Origin: Onchocerca lupi
Lineage: Eukaryota; Nematoda; Chromadorea; Rhabditida; Onchocercidae
Length of the DNA stretch: 64,000 nt
Direction of reading: 5' to 3'
Assembly: GCA_028564675.1 (NCBI GenBank)
Contig: JAOVVO010000028.1
Location: 124,001-188,000, forward strand
Position numbers and translations under genes: made by a program. The notes beneath the pieces were generated by a model. The model searched no databases. It was given only the letters and a program-made list of their open reading frames with translations, and was not told the origin of the DNA. The number at the start of each line of letters is the position of its first letter. Position 1 is the first letter of the stretch. This document shows, one piece after another, positions 26,716-39,358 of this stretch.

Positions 26716-27388
26716 CTAGAATTGAACTACAATCGTGATTATTAAGTGATATAGATTGACGGCTTTATTGGATACACTTTTGTTCTGAAGAATTGTATAA
26801 ACGGGAAGGATTCCTGTGATATCGTATGAGGAGTTGTAGTAGACTGGAAGGCTCTCAGGATTAGGTAATTCTTGAAGGACCGAAGCATTTCCCCATATAG
26901 GGTCAACAATGTGCGAAAGCAATTTCGAATTCTCGAAGTTATAAACATTCAGATATGTAGAAATTTGAAAAATGGGAAATATGAGGACGTACCTGCTTTA
27001 GACGAAGTCTTCCGCAGAAATCAATCGCCGGCGAATATGTTTTCAAATAAATAAAAGTGGTGATACAAATCAATTTATATAAAATTCGAGTATAAATAAG
27101 CACTCCGTCGGAAAAATATATCTGAAGTGAGGAAGTTTGCCGCAGCTGAAGCATTTTCCACTCTGTGTAATTCAATTGTAAAATTGTAATTTTTCCAGCA
27201 TGAGATACTCGAGCAATAATACTGCTTAACAACACGGTAGTAAAGATTTTCCCTGATAGCAATGAAGTTGAAAAATTGAACGCAATATCAACCCAACAGA
27301 TAGTGCGAGAAGTTCCACGTCCACATTTAGAGATTTTGTGAAATATTTGAAAAATAAACTGCGAAGTCATGATTCTAGATCTTTCCAT
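26716..27388 (-). CDS. Unrecognised two-exon candidate protein, hydrophobic segments
   Basis: I do not recognise this protein. A minus-strand ATG at 27386-27388 opens 132 codons to 26993, ending CAG|GTACGT, a near-ideal donor. After a 61-nt intron ending TTCGAG at 26932, the frame continues in phase 0 for 71 codons to TAG at 26716-26718, about 203 aa in total. Hydrophobic runs occur at TTVLLSSIIARV, LYKLICITTFIYL and LYHLIITIVV. N-x-S/T sites and NPESLPVYYN lie between the last two, compatible with a small membrane protein. The acceptor is weak (no T-rich tract), and no family signature is visible, so it may be a relic or a chance ORF. It is on the same strand as the HMG gene, whose stop lies 855 bp upstream of this ATG. 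Confidence 0.3.
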
Positions 27389-28242
27389 GTTTTAATTTGA
27401 TCAAAGTAAAATTTTATTAACAACGGATCCTACCAAAACGAAACTTCTTAAAACTGGAAATATGAAACTACGTAAGTTATGGAAAAGGGGGAATAGAAAG
27501 AAGTCTAAGGAGAACATCCAACGATATAAGAAAATTATGATCACTTCTCGAATCCATCACAATCCGGGATCACTGGTATGTAAGTCAGATATCCATTTAT
27601 GTTTCTAACAAAAATCATCTTTTCTTCTTCTGCTCCGTCCATTTCTGCTCCTCTTTATCACTTTATATTCAATTTTGTTAAAACAAGTGAAACAAGAATA
27701 GTAGGAAAAATTGAAACAAACAGCAATTCAGAAGACAATATTTATAAAAACAGCAGTGCTTTGAATTTGTATTTACAATCCACATTTTGTAACTGCCAAT
27801 TATAAATCGAAGTTTTTTTACTATAACAAAGAAAACAAAAATTAATGGATATACATACCAGAGTGCAATGGTACAAAAACGTGGTAAGATTACTTCATTT
27901 TCAACATTTTTTGAAACTTGAATTTTCAAACAACTTCTATCCCAAATTAATTTTTGAAGACTTCTGATATAATTATAATTTTGGAAATCACTTTTTGTCA
28001 AAATTATGTGTTCATCTGTTCTATATTTCAATGATTTTGGTGGGAAGAGGACAACTAGATTTGCATCAGAAACGAGTAGAATTTAATGGCCTTTTAAATT
28101 TTTCGCCTTCCTTATTCTTTATCCATTAAAACATTCAAATGACTGTGGATGAAAAAGCAGCTGCAGGTGTACCAAAAACACTTCATGTGACGAAAACTTC
28201 TCTATTTACTTTATGAAACTTCGAAATAATGTTGAAGACTTT
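27389..28242. other. Spacer between candidate gene and HMG gene
   Basis: Contains the 3' flank of the minus-strand HMG gene. A minus-strand open frame covers about 27853-28050 and ends at a donor-like CTG|GTATGT, but no in-frame continuation was found. Nothing further is supported. Confidence 0.5.
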
Positions 28243-30558
28243 TCACTCTTCGGCACCTTCATCATTCACTTCTTGTGCCTGAACCATTTGCTGGGCATGT
28301 TGTGGTGGTACTCCCATTTGCATCATTCCACTGGTTGGGACACCTTCAACAGTTGCCATCATTGGCATTTTCATGGGTGTTATCGTTTGCACTGGTGTTC
28401 CTTTATAGTTTCGCATCTCCTATAAATTAAATTCATGAATTCTAAATTTCAGAACTTAACGGAAACCAAAACAGAAGTTAGATATACTCAAATCAGATAT
28501 ATTTTCGTCGATCACTACAAATCCTTCCGAACAAATTTTCTGAATCTCTTTTATAGCAGTAAGAAGAGTGTTAATACTTAATAAAATAAGAGATTATATA
28601 TAGATAAAATGATCGGACTTTAGCATTTCCAAAATTTCCATTTTCCGCTTAATGCCTTTATACACTTAGTAAGCAAGATGAAGTTAATGATAATACCTCA
28701 GCGTATCGTTCTTTATCTTCCAATGCTTTTCGTTCGTACACAGCTCGCTCTTCCTCACCCAGCGCTTTCCAGAATCGACCCAATTCTTGTGCTACCTGCC
28801 CAACTTTCCACTCAGGATGTTGCTGTTGCACCTCGGGTCGCTTGTCGTGGGAGAAGAAAAAAAAAGCGGATCTGAAACATATATGCTGCATTTCAAAATT
28901 TTAAAAATTTAAGACTAAATGCAATTTTTTTAATCTTTTTTTCTTTTAAAGACTGAACATAATTTTGAATTTAAAGCAATATATTTACAATCCATTCAGG
29001 TTTTTTTTTTATAACAAATTATCTAGAAAAAAACTGACTCTAACGATTGAAAACTGATATATAAACTCACAACGCTCGCTTCGGAGCATTGGGATCTTTC
29101 TTGACACGCTTTCGCTTACGAGACGCATCTTCTCCACCGTATGCAGCAACTTCGGCCTGGTAGCGTTCCGCATCTTTTTGTGCCAGTTCAAAGAACCTTC
29201 GTTTTTCATCATCGGACATAGTCTGCAATTGAAATGATAAATTCAAATGAAACACTGCAAATCTGGATATCATTCTTCATTTAAATATGAATAAATGACA
29301 GAATTTTTCTGGTCATGCCCTTATCTTCAACAGAAACCATTACTTTATGCATTGCAAAAACGAGTACTACACTTCAAAACTCTTCAAATCCGATATTTTT
29401 AAAAGAAAGGTTTTTACTTCAACGGAAATTCCTCTAACAAGCTTAAATTGATTGAAAATCTACACAGCTAGAGACAACCTCAAATTCTGAAGGAACCAAC
29501 ATCTATATTAATAGTTAAATATGCGAGCATTTCGTCTTTCAAAGTTTTTGGTAAGCTTTTCATGCGTCGATCTTACTATCTACACTCTCTTCATTTTTAT
29601 AAAAAAAATAACAAAAAAAAAAAAAAAAAAAAAAGAAAAAATCAAGATACCACAATAAACACCCCTATAAACACCCCCACCCCTATTTTATAAAAAAATA
29701 AAAAAAAAAAAAAGAAAAAATCAAGATACCACAATAAACAGGGTTTGGAATTAAATCGTAAAGCCGATTATTCTGGAACATCAACAAAACAATTTGAAAA
29801 ACTATGTGTACAAAAAATGACACATTAAATAGACTAAAAATAAATGATACTATTTTAATAAAATCTAAACCAAAATCAAACATAATATTATAAAAATAAA
29901 CTTCTAACCTCATCAATACCACAGATCTTAACAAACAAACAAAAAAAAAAGTAAACCTACTACACCAGAAATCAAACCAAAGCATATAAAATAAAAAAGA
30001 GACTTAAGGAAAAAAAAAACATAATAAACTAATAAAAAAACAAAAACTCAATATCAGCAAAACAAAAATCAAACCACCATACTTAAAAAATAAAAACGAA
30101 AAAGGCGGAAAATAAATAAAAATACTTAAGGAAATAAACCTTTTGATCAAAAGTTAAAAATTCTAAATTTAAAATAATCCTTTACACATGGATTGCCTTG
30201 AAAACATGAATCTCACTGAATCTCACAGACTTTTTTAATAGAATATGAATTTTTTTAAAATTATCCTTACCCACTCAACCAACAAGAATTTTTTAAAAGC
30301 TAATCAACAATTAGTAATACAAAAAATTATACTGAAAATTCCAGCTTAAAATCAATATACTTATTGTACTAAAAAAGTCCTTCATTAAACGGATTATAAA
30401 AAGATTACCTTCCATTTCTCTGAGCACTTTTTGCCTATTTCAATCACATGAACATTTTCATTTGGATATTTCTTTTTATGCTCTTCGTAACACATTTTCA
30501 CAAAGAATCCATACGGTGATGTTTTGCCACGTACTGGTGGCCTCGCCGATTCTCGCAT
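28243..30558 (-). CDS. hmg-1.2: Two-box HMG protein, HMG-1.2 type
   Basis: Homologue of the nematode HMG1/2-like protein, a non-sequence-specific DNA-bending chromatin factor. Four exons in gene order: 30409-30558, 29071-29222, 28697-28871, 28243-28419; 217 aa. Box A begins at GKTSPYGFFVKMCYEEHKKK (about residue 9) and runs across exon 2 to KDAERYQAEVAAYG. A basic linker follows (RKRKRVKKDPNAPKRAL), then box B with SAFFFFSHDKRPEV, WKVGQVAQELGRFW and ERKALEDKERYAE. The tail is Met/Gln-rich and ends in a short acidic NDEGAEE, unlike the long acidic tail of vertebrate HMGB1. The start is the ATG at 30556-30558. A TTTTGTAG acceptor at 30583 lies 24 nt upstream, a plausible spliced-leader or 5' UTR junction. 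Intron 1 carries a long A-rich block. Confidence 0.95.
29600..30110. repeat. A-rich, strand-asymmetric low-complexity block with a local duplication
   Basis: On the plus strand this part of HMG intron 1 is dominated by A with C, with poly-A runs at 29613-29634 and 29699-29713. A unit of poly-A followed by GAAAAAATCAAGATACCACA occurs at about 29634 and again at about 29713, a tandem duplication with period near 79-80 bp. Confidence 0.75.
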
Positions 30559-31855
30559 TCTATTTTGACCAAAAATGATTGCCTACAAAATTTTGAATTT
30601 TTTTAAAACAAATGAAATGCAGATGAATTAGAAAGTTCGGCGTAAGTAAATTTTGCAACAATATGATTAGGAAAACAATAAGAAATAAATCATTTTGGAT
30701 GAGCAAGAAAGAGGCGCGTGAGGCAAAAGATTTCCGAAGATTTGCATAATATTAACGAGAAAGAAAGTGATAAAGGCATCAATGAGCATATCTCAAATAA
30801 CCTTCTCCATCATGCTTCTAAGAGTATGAGAATTCGATTAACTTCGATGAATTCACTTCTTACTAGAACTTCCTAAGCTCATTAATTTGCATCTTTTGAA
30901 AGCAAAACACTTTCAAAATTCTTGATTACTTTTAACCAATATAGATGATTTTGTCGTAGTTTTGCTTTTCATCCACTAAGCATAATGTTGATGCATAGTT
31001 TAGGAATCAAAGATTAGTCATCAATAACATTTGATACTTGCATCAACTCACTGCAGCGAAGCAAGCCAGTAGTGTGCGAGCGAGCTAATTATTAAATTGC
31101 CGGCTATATTTTTAAATTTTTAATCAACATGAATCCAAAGACCACTGAAGGATTGGTCTTTCAATTATCATTTTTCAATAAATTTCAAATACTCTTGACC
31201 ATAAAGGATCGAAAAGGAGGAGAAGAAGCAGTACTTCGATTAAAAGTTGATTCTGATCGACAGAATTAAGAAAATTAAAGCTAAAGATAGTGAAGAAAAA
31301 TTTGTGATACTCATTTCTCAAAGGTAAACTTTTAATTGCGTAAGGAGATGTGTACCGGCACATTTCCAAATGATATTATATCATTCTCAAATCCATCAAC
31401 GATGAATTCCGAAGTTTGGAAAGAAATAAGAAAAGAATCATTTGAATTGCTAACAATTTATATTGCATTAGTTGTGCTGAAAGGACTAAGTAAGTGACTA
31501 ATCGATATTCTAAATTTTAACCCAGAAATTCTCGTCCTTTGATGCTCAAAAAAAAGAATTCATGTACTCCCTGCTAAAACTTCTGTTCAATGAAGAGGCT
31601 TCTGAAGTAAAATGAACTTCATGAAGTAAACTTCATCAAGGCCAATCTTGTGTTTTCGTTACATTCAATTCAATTCTCTGCCAATCTATCCTCCACCTTC
31701 AACTTTCCAGACAAAAGCAGGCCCATCAAAACAAGCAACAATTGTACGCAGGTATGCCAATTTGGTTTATATAACTTATCTTTAGATCAGGTAGAATCCT
31801 CCTCGGCAAACGTCCTTCTTTGATTACTTAGTATTTAAATTTTATCAAATTTCAG

Positions 31856-31951
31856 ATGGCACTAATGATAGTAATGTTAATGATTACTCCCAATGCTTTT
31901 GGCTCAATAAAGGCTGAAACTCTATCCTGCTCTGTTGACAGCATGTTTTGA
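31856..31951 (+). CDS. Short signal-peptide-like ORF (doubtful gene or fragment)
   Basis: A strong acceptor (ATCAAATTTCAG) ends at 31855 and ATG follows at once. The 31-aa frame reads as a hydrophobic leader (MALMIVMLMITPNAFG) then a Cys-containing stretch, stopping at TGA 31949-31951. An overlapping frame from about 31942 stays open to 32308 and would continue a Cys-containing peptide, so the locus may be frameshifted or have a missed splice (an AG occurs at 31940-31941). No family is recognised. Confidence 0.2.
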   Translation: MALMIVMLMITPNAFGSIKAETLSCSVDSMF

Positions 31952-32884
31952 TCTATTGTCCCATAGACAAAAGAGAAGCAATGTTCTCATACGGTGCAAT
32001 GCCAGGTACCTCCACCTCCATTCGGCTTTATTTGAAAAACAGACGAGATATCACAGGAATCAACAAGAAAACTCCCCCCAATCCCGATTTATCCCGAAGC
32101 TCTCGGCGAAAATCTACAGCAATCTTCAAAATGATATTTTCTGACTTCGCATTTCAAATAAAAGTAAGCAAAGCTAAACCATCTATAAATCATAGAGGAA
32201 AGTTTGTGGGAAAATTCGGGAGATTTTATATTAATTCGAAATTTATTTATTCGACCTTTTTTATTGTCAAATTACGCGCATTTTTAACTAATAATATGGA
32301 CTTTGGTTAATAAATAAGCAGGAAGTAAGTAAAATAAGAGAACATTTGCGGATAATGGAACTTATCGGTAATTTCTTGAAATAATATAGAACTTTCAACG
32401 TTTAGAAGAAAGATTTAAGTCACAATCACATTAATTTAATTAAAGTTTTGAAAACAATAATTTTATGCAAGACTCGATATTTTGGAATGCATTTTAAAAG
32501 TTGCATTAAAACATTCAATTAACTTAATGGCTAAATGGCCGAGCCTATTATTAATACCAGTACTGTTCACGTCACATTCAATATCCAAACGTGTTCGCAG
32601 ACGTGATTTCGCGCATCAAAGTGCCTCAACCTCAGTACGCTGGCACAAGCCTCAAGAGGCCTAGTCGAGCCTATGCGTGACCTCCCTACAATTTCATTTG
32701 GTACATCATACGTTAAGATAAATTTACAAAATTGCTATTATAATGGTGAAAGATAGGTGGAAAAGAGTCATGAAATAGTACGGCGAATGAAGAGAAGAAG
32801 CGAATGTGTAGTCGGAGAATGCAGAGGACACGGCTCTGCCAACGAGGGCCGTGTCTGCTCGGCGATGCTCCCAATCCACAACAT

Positions 32885-33115
32885 ACACACACAATGGATG
32901 GGCTTTCTATCTGTGTCTGTATGTATGTGTGTATGTGTGTATGTGAGTGCACACATGCATGTGGATGTATGTCGGTGCATATATCTGCATATATGTATGT
33001 GAATATATGTGTGTATGTGAGTGTTGTGTATGTATGTGTGCATATCCATATGCGTACGTGTGTGCGTGTGTATGTGCACTACATACGTGTCTGCATGTAC
33101 GCGCAACAACGTGTC
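32885..33115. repeat. TG/TATG-rich microsatellite
   Basis: About 230 bp of interrupted TGTG, TATG and TGTATG units on the plus strand. It accounts for the overlapping open frames rich in Cys/Val/Tyr (plus) and His/Thr (minus) there, none of which looks like a gene. It lies about 0.5 kb upstream of the ANKRD13 start. Confidence 0.9.
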
Positions 33116-33570
33116 TGTGTTCTCTCGCTTCCCTTCCCCTCTCCTTCTCTCGTGTTCTTTAACATTGAATGGATCAATACATGAAGCACATGCGAGGCAA
33201 CTCCTACACTGCACATTTGTAACTGCCATACTTCAGATTCCCGCTAGCGATATGTCTCGCTATGAAATATAGTGTTTCTCACTTGTTGGTTCACATGTGT
33301 TCACGTTCTTACGTGTCGTTTGTGCATGAGGCGAATATTCTGTCGCGATGCAGATAGGTGGTATTTGTGTATCGGAAGAGAGCTGTATTAAATTAGGGAA
33401 AATATGGAAATTAATATTGTGAATATTGTGCAGCAATCATCGTGTTATGGTTATTGGTTTGTCATGTAGATAGACATACGTATTTGTTGACTAGTTCGCA
33501 CTTGTTACGTAGATACGTGCTTATTGACTCGCTTTTCGCATTTATTTCGTATTGTTCGAAGTTAGTTTCA

Positions 33571-36500
33571 ATGAAGTGCAATAAAAGATATCTAAAGGTA
33601 CCTATGATGGCGGACGAGAAAGAATTACGACGAGAATACCCACTGCATTGGGCTGTGTTTCGGAATGATTACGAAGATTTGATGGAATTGCTGGAGGAAG
33701 AGCATGCAGATGAGATTCTCAATAAACTCGATGTGAGAGGTCAGTGAACCATCAATTGTGAAGATTCATTCATTCACCATAAGTATGGAACACTGAATTC
33801 AGAAGTTATGGATAAAATAGTAAACCTGAATTAGAATGGAGCGAAACTTTTCAGTAAGTCCGTTGAGAATTAGTTTTTTTTTCTTGAAATGATTCTATTC
33901 TCAAATTAGTAAGCTTAGATTCATCTCTCTAAACTTCTACATTGCTTTTCCAACTAGCGTTACTATTTAAATTTGATTTTCAATTCCAGGCCGCACGCCT
34001 TTGATGTTAGCCATTACACTTGGCCATTATGAATGTGCTCGAGCTCTACTAGAAAAAGGAGCCAATGCTGCTATCCAGAATGCAGGTAAATTAATCAGCT
34101 GATTTTAACGAGGCGAGTCAAGTTGGCTCATTTCAGCTTTACATCTAAAATAAGAAAAGGGTCGAAAAAGCTTTGCTCGCTTAAGGATCGATGTGCCATT
34201 AAAAACGGAGTTTTGGTATTCTTCTGTTCGTATCAACTGCGAACTCATTGATTCCACGTCCTTCACTTATGCAGATATGTGGTCGCCTAGTCATGAAGCT
34301 ATATGTGCTGGGAACAGTGACCTTTTGCGACTAATTATCCAGTATCGAGATTACCAGCGAGCTTTGCAAACAAGTTGTGCAATGGAACGTTTACTCAGTC
34401 TTTTGAAGGTATGCAGTTTTTATCATCATCGGGAACATAATTTGACATAGGAAAGAAAGCACTATACTCTTATATTTCATTATACATTAATATTGATTAA
34501 CAATGATGAAAATATCAAAAGTCAAATCAAAACCAGAATTACCGAAATGCCTTGTCAAAATAGTTAATGCTGCAAATGACTCTTCACTTTGGGCTTTCAG
34601 TTTCAGCATGCTGGGATACATTTGATTTAGACAAATATTTACAATTCATTACCTTCATTAATCATGATGGTCTTTTCAGGTTTCATGATTGAAAAAGTTG
34701 TGATATCCTTATTTTCAGGAAACAAGTGATTTTTATGCAGAAATGAGCTGGGAATTTACTAGTTGGTTACCATTTGTTAGTAAAATGTGTCCTTCCGATA
34801 CTTACAAGGTATTCTATTCACATTTCAAAACACAATTAGTACATATTTTACTAGAAGAACTATAGGTTTAGGGAACTTAAGATTAAGTTTTTAAAAAATT
34901 TGAAATGCTTTGTGTTAAAAAGGGTTAAAGTTGGAAATCAAACTGCTTAATCCGAATTTATGATTCCTTTTAGTTTGTTGAAAAAATTCATTTGTGAATA
35001 CTATTAATAATATAGCATATTAATGCTTTATCAAGTTCTTTCACTGCTTATTAATTGAAATTAACGTTTTTTTTTTTTTTTAAACTTGCTTAGAAACAAT
35101 AACCACAATATTCTTGCTCTTTCCAATAATTTCTCCAACTAATTACAATGATTTTATGTGTCTGAATTTTCCGAGAAGCGTTTTCAATTTATTTTTTTTG
35201 TCCATGTTTATCAATGATAGTTTTGCAGATTTACAAACGCGGTTCAAATGTTCGCATTGATACAACATTGGTTGGTTTTGATATGACATCAAATTGGAAA
35301 CGCGGCAATCAGTCCTTCATATTTCGTTTTTCTGATAATTGTCAAGCACAACTAATTGTCTTGGATCATGACAGTAAGACGGTAGATTCATTTTACGACT
35401 TTTTTTAATCTTATTTATTTATTTCGAGGAAAAAATCGTATTTTTTTTTATATTTTGAAATCGAAAGTGGCTAATATAAAAATTTATCAAATTTGAATTT
35501 ATCAATCGAAAAATAATATGAAAATTTATCAGTTTCACTAAATTTTTACAAATTTGTTAAATATATTTCAAGTAATCAAAGCAATCTGTTATGTTGTAGT
35601 AGGTTAAAATCGAGTAGGATGTTGACTTTCATTTAACTGGCTGAAATCGCAAAAAAAAAATATATATATATAGAGTTGGAAGTAAGCTCCTATCTATTAT
35701 ATTTTATAAAATAAAACTAAATTAAATTTCACTGCTAATGTTTTTTAGGCTACTATTCATACTATGGATTCGCAGTCTACAAACGATCTCAAGGATTTTA
35801 TTCCATCTGAAAAAGCTATTTACTCTCGAATGACATCACCTGTTGACACCACTTTTATTGATGTCGAAAAAATCGGGTTTGTATTAAACGAAACTTTTTC
35901 TCACATCTCGTACTTTTTTTTGACATTTTACAAACATGAATAATAATCTTATAGATTTTTTTCCTTGTAGATTTGAACGATCAAGAGGAGGTGGTCTCTT
36001 GTCTTGGTTAACGTCATCAGATCGTGTAGAAGAAGTGGAAGGGTACGAATGTAAGGTTTGTTTTTTTTTTCTTATTGCTTTTAACATACTAAAAAAATTG
36101 AACGATTTGTTCTTCAAAATAATGAATATTTGAGGAAAAGATATTTGCCGAGAACTTATCATCGATGAAAATAAAGTGATATTAATAGATATTTTTTTAA
36201 AAACGAAGATTTTTTGGAAAACCATTTATGATTGAAAATTGAGCGTATTTCAAGGTTTTTAATGCAAGTAATGTCGACATAGTGACAAAAACGCGGACGG
36301 AGCATTTGTTGGAAGGAGATAGAGAAAGGTTTGTTATTTAATGGTTAATATATCGAATATTGGTTTTATATTATTTAGAAAAATGAGTCAGAAGATTTCT
36401 GGTAATTTTAATATTTCTTTCAAATGATTTTAAACTTTCAAAAAGTAAATGGCTCTTCGTTCAAATATTAGAGGAATTCACTTTTTAGAAGTGAAAGATG

Positions 36501-39215
36501 ATAATTTAATTTACCTGGAAAGTAAATTGGACAAATTAGCCTAATACCGGGAATATAATGTTATAAATGATTAGTTAGTTGCAGATTTCGACGTGAAGAA
36601 CATGAAAATCCTTTGCACACAGTATTGAAATTAGCTGAAAAACATCAGAAATGTACCAGCGAAATGAAGCAAACAGGAAGTGATGTATATTGTGGATTGA
36701 CACCCCAACAGTATCTGGATAAAAATTATTTAATGAACAATCGCGACATTGGACGACCAAAGCAGGTTCTTTCTTTTTAAGTTTCGCTGTATCTCGTAAT
36801 GACAGCACAGATCTTTCAATGAAGAATATAATATAGACCGAGAAAATCAATTCCGTGAAAAAAGTCGGAAATTTATTTTCCTTAAAGCTCTTTAGCTTTG
36901 CTTAATTTATCACAGTTAGTGTAGAATAATTTTAAAACTTAATGAATTGTTAGGAAGTATCTAGCGCAATATACCCGTTTTTTTTTTTTTTTTTTCGTGA
37001 CAAAAAATTTTATACTTATAGACATTATTTATCGATTATTCTCACTACGAATTTTTATTTGGAAAATGAATACATTTTTTTTTTCTTTTTTAAAATATAT
37101 TTTTCGAACGAAGGAAGAAAGTTTTGCGGATAATAAAGCGGGTTGAAATCGAATATTAACAATCGACTTACAACCAAAATATAATTAATGCTTTAATAGA
37201 AAATTAGCAAGTATTTTGAAAGTTGTAACTTGAGATTTTTGAAATAGTATAGTTTTATATATATATACTATTTATAGATAGCACTCAAACTCAAAGTTTT
37301 TAACAACAAGAAAAAAACAAAAAATAATAAATAAATAAATATATAATTAACAATTTAAATTAATTTATATCCTGAATGTCATGTAAAAATTAAAAGATTT
37401 CTTCTTTAAGGAATACAGTTATAGTTACCTTATGTCATTTAATTCATTATTGTTACTACAGTTATTGAATTTAAACTCTAGAGAAATGTAGTAATAATGT
37501 AACACTAGTATGAACTAACTTTATGTTAAAATTTTTCTTCATTTTTAGGTGACGAAGAAAACCAGTTCATTTAAAGCTACTTTATGGCTTTGTGACCATT
37601 ATCCACTCGATTTGCAGGTCCATTTTTTGAAACAAATTATGAAACGACGCTATGTTTGATCCTATATTTTTGGTCTTTTCAGAGCCTTAACTTTTTTTGA
37701 AATTCTAAAGAATAGTTTCTCCAATAAAAAGAGAATAGTGTCTCCAATGGAATTTCAGATTTTGTTTAAGTAAGCGATTAGATTTGCTGATCTGAACTGC
37801 TTTTTTTTGAATCGTTTTGCTTGAAACATTAGAAAATAGAAAAAAAATTTTCGAATCATATGATGCAGTGATTTGAATTTCACTCTTATATTTCAAATTT
37901 TTTTTTTTTTTTTAAATTCGAATTTTCCTTTTATGTGAATATTTTAGGATCAAGTATTACCAATTATTGATCTGATGGCTGTAAATAATGCCCATTTCGC
38001 TCGGTTGAAAAATTTCATTCAGTTGCAGTTGCCAGCTGGTTTTCCTGTAAAAATTGAAATTCCGCTATTTCATGTAGTTAGTGCACGAATCACATTTTCG
38101 GCTGTAAATACAACAGGACCTCATGTTTCTTATAATGTTTCATTAAACGAAGTGAGTTCTAGCTCCTTCCTTATTTGGAAGTGAATTTGTTGTTTGACTA
38201 CTATGAAATGTATTATGAAATATTGCACTTATATTTTACAAATGAAATTTAATGTTTCCAGATAGAAGTCGATCCAGCGACTTTCGAAATCCCCCAGTAT
38301 TATCGTTGCTTGGATAACGATGATTATGGTTTATGCATAAGTGGAAATACAACCATGCGCGAAATGGTTTCTAATGGGAATTTTGTAACAGGAAGATGTT
38401 AGTTTATTTTTTATTTCATAGCTGATAGATTCCTAAATCAGCAGCCTGAGCGCTCTCGATGTTTATTCATCTACAGTATAGTATAAAAACTTGATGATCT
38501 AAAAGTAAGAATTATCAGATTCATGTTTTGACTGATTGAGGGAAAATTGCTTAAATTTTGATAATTTACTAGTGATCTGACAGCATAAATTAAGATAACT
38601 GTACTGTAAAGTCGAAGTACTTACCATTTCAAAAAAAGAAAAATATATTGAATTGTTGATGTGGATAATTGGATGTGATGGTTTAATATTTGCAGATCTA
38701 TCGGAAGATGAACTCTATCTACAGTTTGCATTGGAGCAAAGTATGCGCGAAACAGCAGGCCCATCAGCATCAGATGCTAATACCTATGGCGCGGAATCCT
38801 TGAGTAATGTTTTGGATTGCCATGGAGATATAGATTTATCGTATGCAATAGGAGAAAGTATGCGAACGCTTCGTCTGGAACAATTGATGAGGGAAGATAC
38901 TAGAACTGCCGATGGTATCATTTCCACAGAGCGTCAGACTGTTATGGTAATTTTCAATCTTTTTACCCATGCTTTTTATGCATAGTTTTCTTCTGTGATA
39001 AGAATTATCCAAACTATTCAAACACTCTAATTGTGCAATCACATATCGACTTGGAAATGACAGATGACACATAATTCAGTTTGAAATTTTAGGACGACGA
39101 TCTTCAGCTTGCAATACAGTTGTCGCAAAAAGAAGAGGAAGAAAGACTGAAAGCATGCAAAGAGCAAGAGCAAGAATTAGAGCGCATCATAAAGCTATCT
39201 CTCATCGAGAAATGA
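33571..39215 (+). CDS. ANKRD13 family protein: ankyrin repeats plus ubiquitin-interacting motifs
   Basis: Homologue of ANKRD13A/B/D, which bind Lys63-linked ubiquitin on internalised receptors and act in endosomal trafficking. Fourteen exons: 33571-33739, 33990-34085, 34275-34408, 34719-34808, 35229-35381, 35749-35876, 35971-36055, 36255-36328, 36585-36765, 37549-37617, 37948-38151, 38262-38397, 38696-38946, 39093-39215; 630 aa if translated from 33571. All phases close. Seen: ankyrin repeats (YPLHWAVFRND, then GRTPLMLAITLGHYECARAL) at residues about 20-95. The conserved core follows (YAEMSWEFTSWLPFVSKMCP, TTLVGFDM, GRPKQVTKKTSSFKATLW, FPVKIEIPLFHVVSARITF). C-terminal UIM-like helices are EDELYLQFALEQSM (about 508-522), DLSYAIGESM, DDDLQLAIQLSQKEEE (about 591) and a weaker LERIIKLSLIEK at the end. 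The true start may be 33604 or 33607 (ATGATGGCG), 11-12 codons in. Confidence 0.94.
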
Positions 39216-39280
39216 TGATATTAATTAGTAGCAGCTTGAGTTCCATCTGGTGATTAGGCTTTTGACAACTATTGTAAAAA

Positions 39281-39358
39281 AGCATCCAGTCGATTGAAAC
39301 TGATCATTAGCATCTAGTCGATTGAAACTGATCATTAGCATCTAGTCAATTGATACTG
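39281..39358. repeat. 28-bp tandem repeat, 2.8 copies, in the ANKRD13 3' flank
   Basis: Units 39281-39308 and 39309-39336 differ by one base (CATCCAGT versus CATCTAGT). A third partial unit, 39337-39358, is more diverged. The core is CAGTCGATTGAAACTGATCA. It starts 66 bp after the ANKRD13 stop codon, so it is probably transcribed in the 3' UTR. Confidence 0.92.

Larger units (their letters stand above)
30559..33570. other. Intergenic region between HMG and ANKRD13 genes
   Basis: The two flanking genes point away from each other, so both promoters lie here. Contents: a short signal-peptide-like ORF at 31856-31951 and a TG-rich microsatellite at about 32885-33115. The rest holds nothing I can assign. 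Confidence 0.55.

Noticed and set aside
27678..28031. 117-codon minus-strand frame ending at a strong donor
   Set aside because: No downstream acceptor gives a continuing frame, so no gene model could be built.
32768..33229. Overlapping ORFs of 120-150 codons on both strands
   Set aside because: They lie on the TG-rich microsatellite and consist of low-complexity His/Thr or Cys/Val/Tyr repeats.
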